A DNA stretch of 5,669 bases from Acidothermaceae bacterium (lineage in GTDB: Bacteria > Actinomycetota > Actinomycetes > Acidothermales > Acidothermaceae): the NCBI GenBank assembly GCA_025925185.1, contig JAICLV010000154.1, forward strand, positions 1 through 5,669, given 5' to 3'. The first letter of the stretch is position 1; the number at the start of each line of letters is the position of its first letter. Positions 5,465-5,669 of the stretch are shown piece after piece. The notes beneath the pieces are model-generated. The model saw only the letters and a list, made by a program, of their open reading frames with translations, was not told where the DNA came from and did no database searches. A program made the position numbers and the translations under genes.

Positions 5465-5669
5465 ATGCTCGACAACGAGGAGGCGGCCGGCGGCACGACG
5501 CCAGCCGACACCACCACTTCAACGAACTCGTCAGCCGCCGCGCCCGCTCGACAGCGCCGCGCGCCAGCCAAGAAGACGGCTGCCGGCCCGCCCGAACCGC
5601 CGGCTGGCGTCGCCGAACAGCCCGTTGAGAAACCAGCGCGCAAGCGCGCCGCCCAGAAGGTCGCGGCCG
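5465..5669 (+). CDS. rne: Ribonuclease E/G, N-terminal fragment (runs off the window)
   Basis: An ATG at 5465 opens a frame with no stop to the right edge (68 full codons). It begins MLDNEEAAGG and continues as a low-complexity stretch rich in Ala, Pro, Thr, Ser, Lys and Arg, with basic patches such as APARQRRAPAKK and KPARKRAAQK. From memory, actinobacterial RNase E proteins often start with MLDNE followed by a long disordered, charged extension ahead of the S1 and catalytic domains. RNase E/G is also the usual gene after the TIGR03960-TIGR03936 pair, commonly followed by the L21 and L27 ribosomal protein genes. The enzyme is an endonuclease that starts mRNA decay and trims rRNA and tRNA precursors. 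No catalytic residue is visible here, so the call rests on the N-terminal signature and synteny. The alternative is another protein with a disordered N-terminus. Confidence 0.75.
   Translation, partial: MLDNEEAAGGTTPADTTTSTNSSAAAPARQRRAPAKKTAAGPPEPPAGVAEQPVEKPARKRAAQKVAA

Noticed and set aside
5380..5628. An 82-codon + strand frame covering the rne leader and the first codons of rne.
   Set aside because: It has a poor Arg/His-rich composition and no ribosome binding site. The frame starting at 5465 has the N-terminal signature and synteny expected for RNase E.
5326..5643. Minus-strand frames over the gap before rne and its first codons.
   Set aside because: No recognisable protein features. 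The strand is otherwise empty of genes in this window, and the frames follow from the GC-rich codon pattern.

Overview
This is a GC-rich stretch of bacterial chromosome. All genes lie on the + strand and coding density is high. The gene content and order point to an actinobacterium (Actinomycetota): a PBP2-type transpeptidase, RodA, a B12-binding/radical SAM protein, its radical SAM-linked partner, then what looks like the start of an RNase E/G gene. I cannot name the genus from sequence alone. Nothing suggests a mobile element, CRISPR array, tRNA or rRNA. It reads as a conserved core-genome neighbourhood.

Layout. (1) 1-2387 is the end of a cell-elongation cluster. It holds the transpeptidase part of PBP2 (mrdA; its start and catalytic serine lie just left of the window) and rodA, which overlap by four bases (ATGA). 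PBP2 cross-links the glycan strands that RodA, a SEDS glycosyltransferase, polymerises, so the two genes encode the synthase core of the elongasome. (2) 2388-2467 is an 80-bp gap with a strong Shine-Dalgarno and only weak promoter or terminator signals. (3) 2468-5300 is a tight pair one base apart: a 653-residue B12-binding/radical SAM protein (TIGR03960-like) and a 289-residue radical SAM-linked protein (TIGR03936/DUF2344-like). The families are conserved and co-occur, but I know of no established reaction for them. (4) 5301-5464 is a 164-bp non-coding stretch with several potential hairpins, including a very GC-rich 12-bp stem and a stem capped by a five-T loop. (5) 5465 to the window edge is an open frame with an Ala/Pro/Lys/Arg-rich N-terminus, taken as the disordered start of RNase E (rne). 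Its catalytic domain is outside the window.

The points most worth a second look are the uncharacterised radical SAM pair, with its DxYxxG in place of the classical B12 motif and its C-terminal four-cysteine cluster, and the structured leader before rne, which could be an autoregulatory 5' UTR. Neither can be proved from this window alone.
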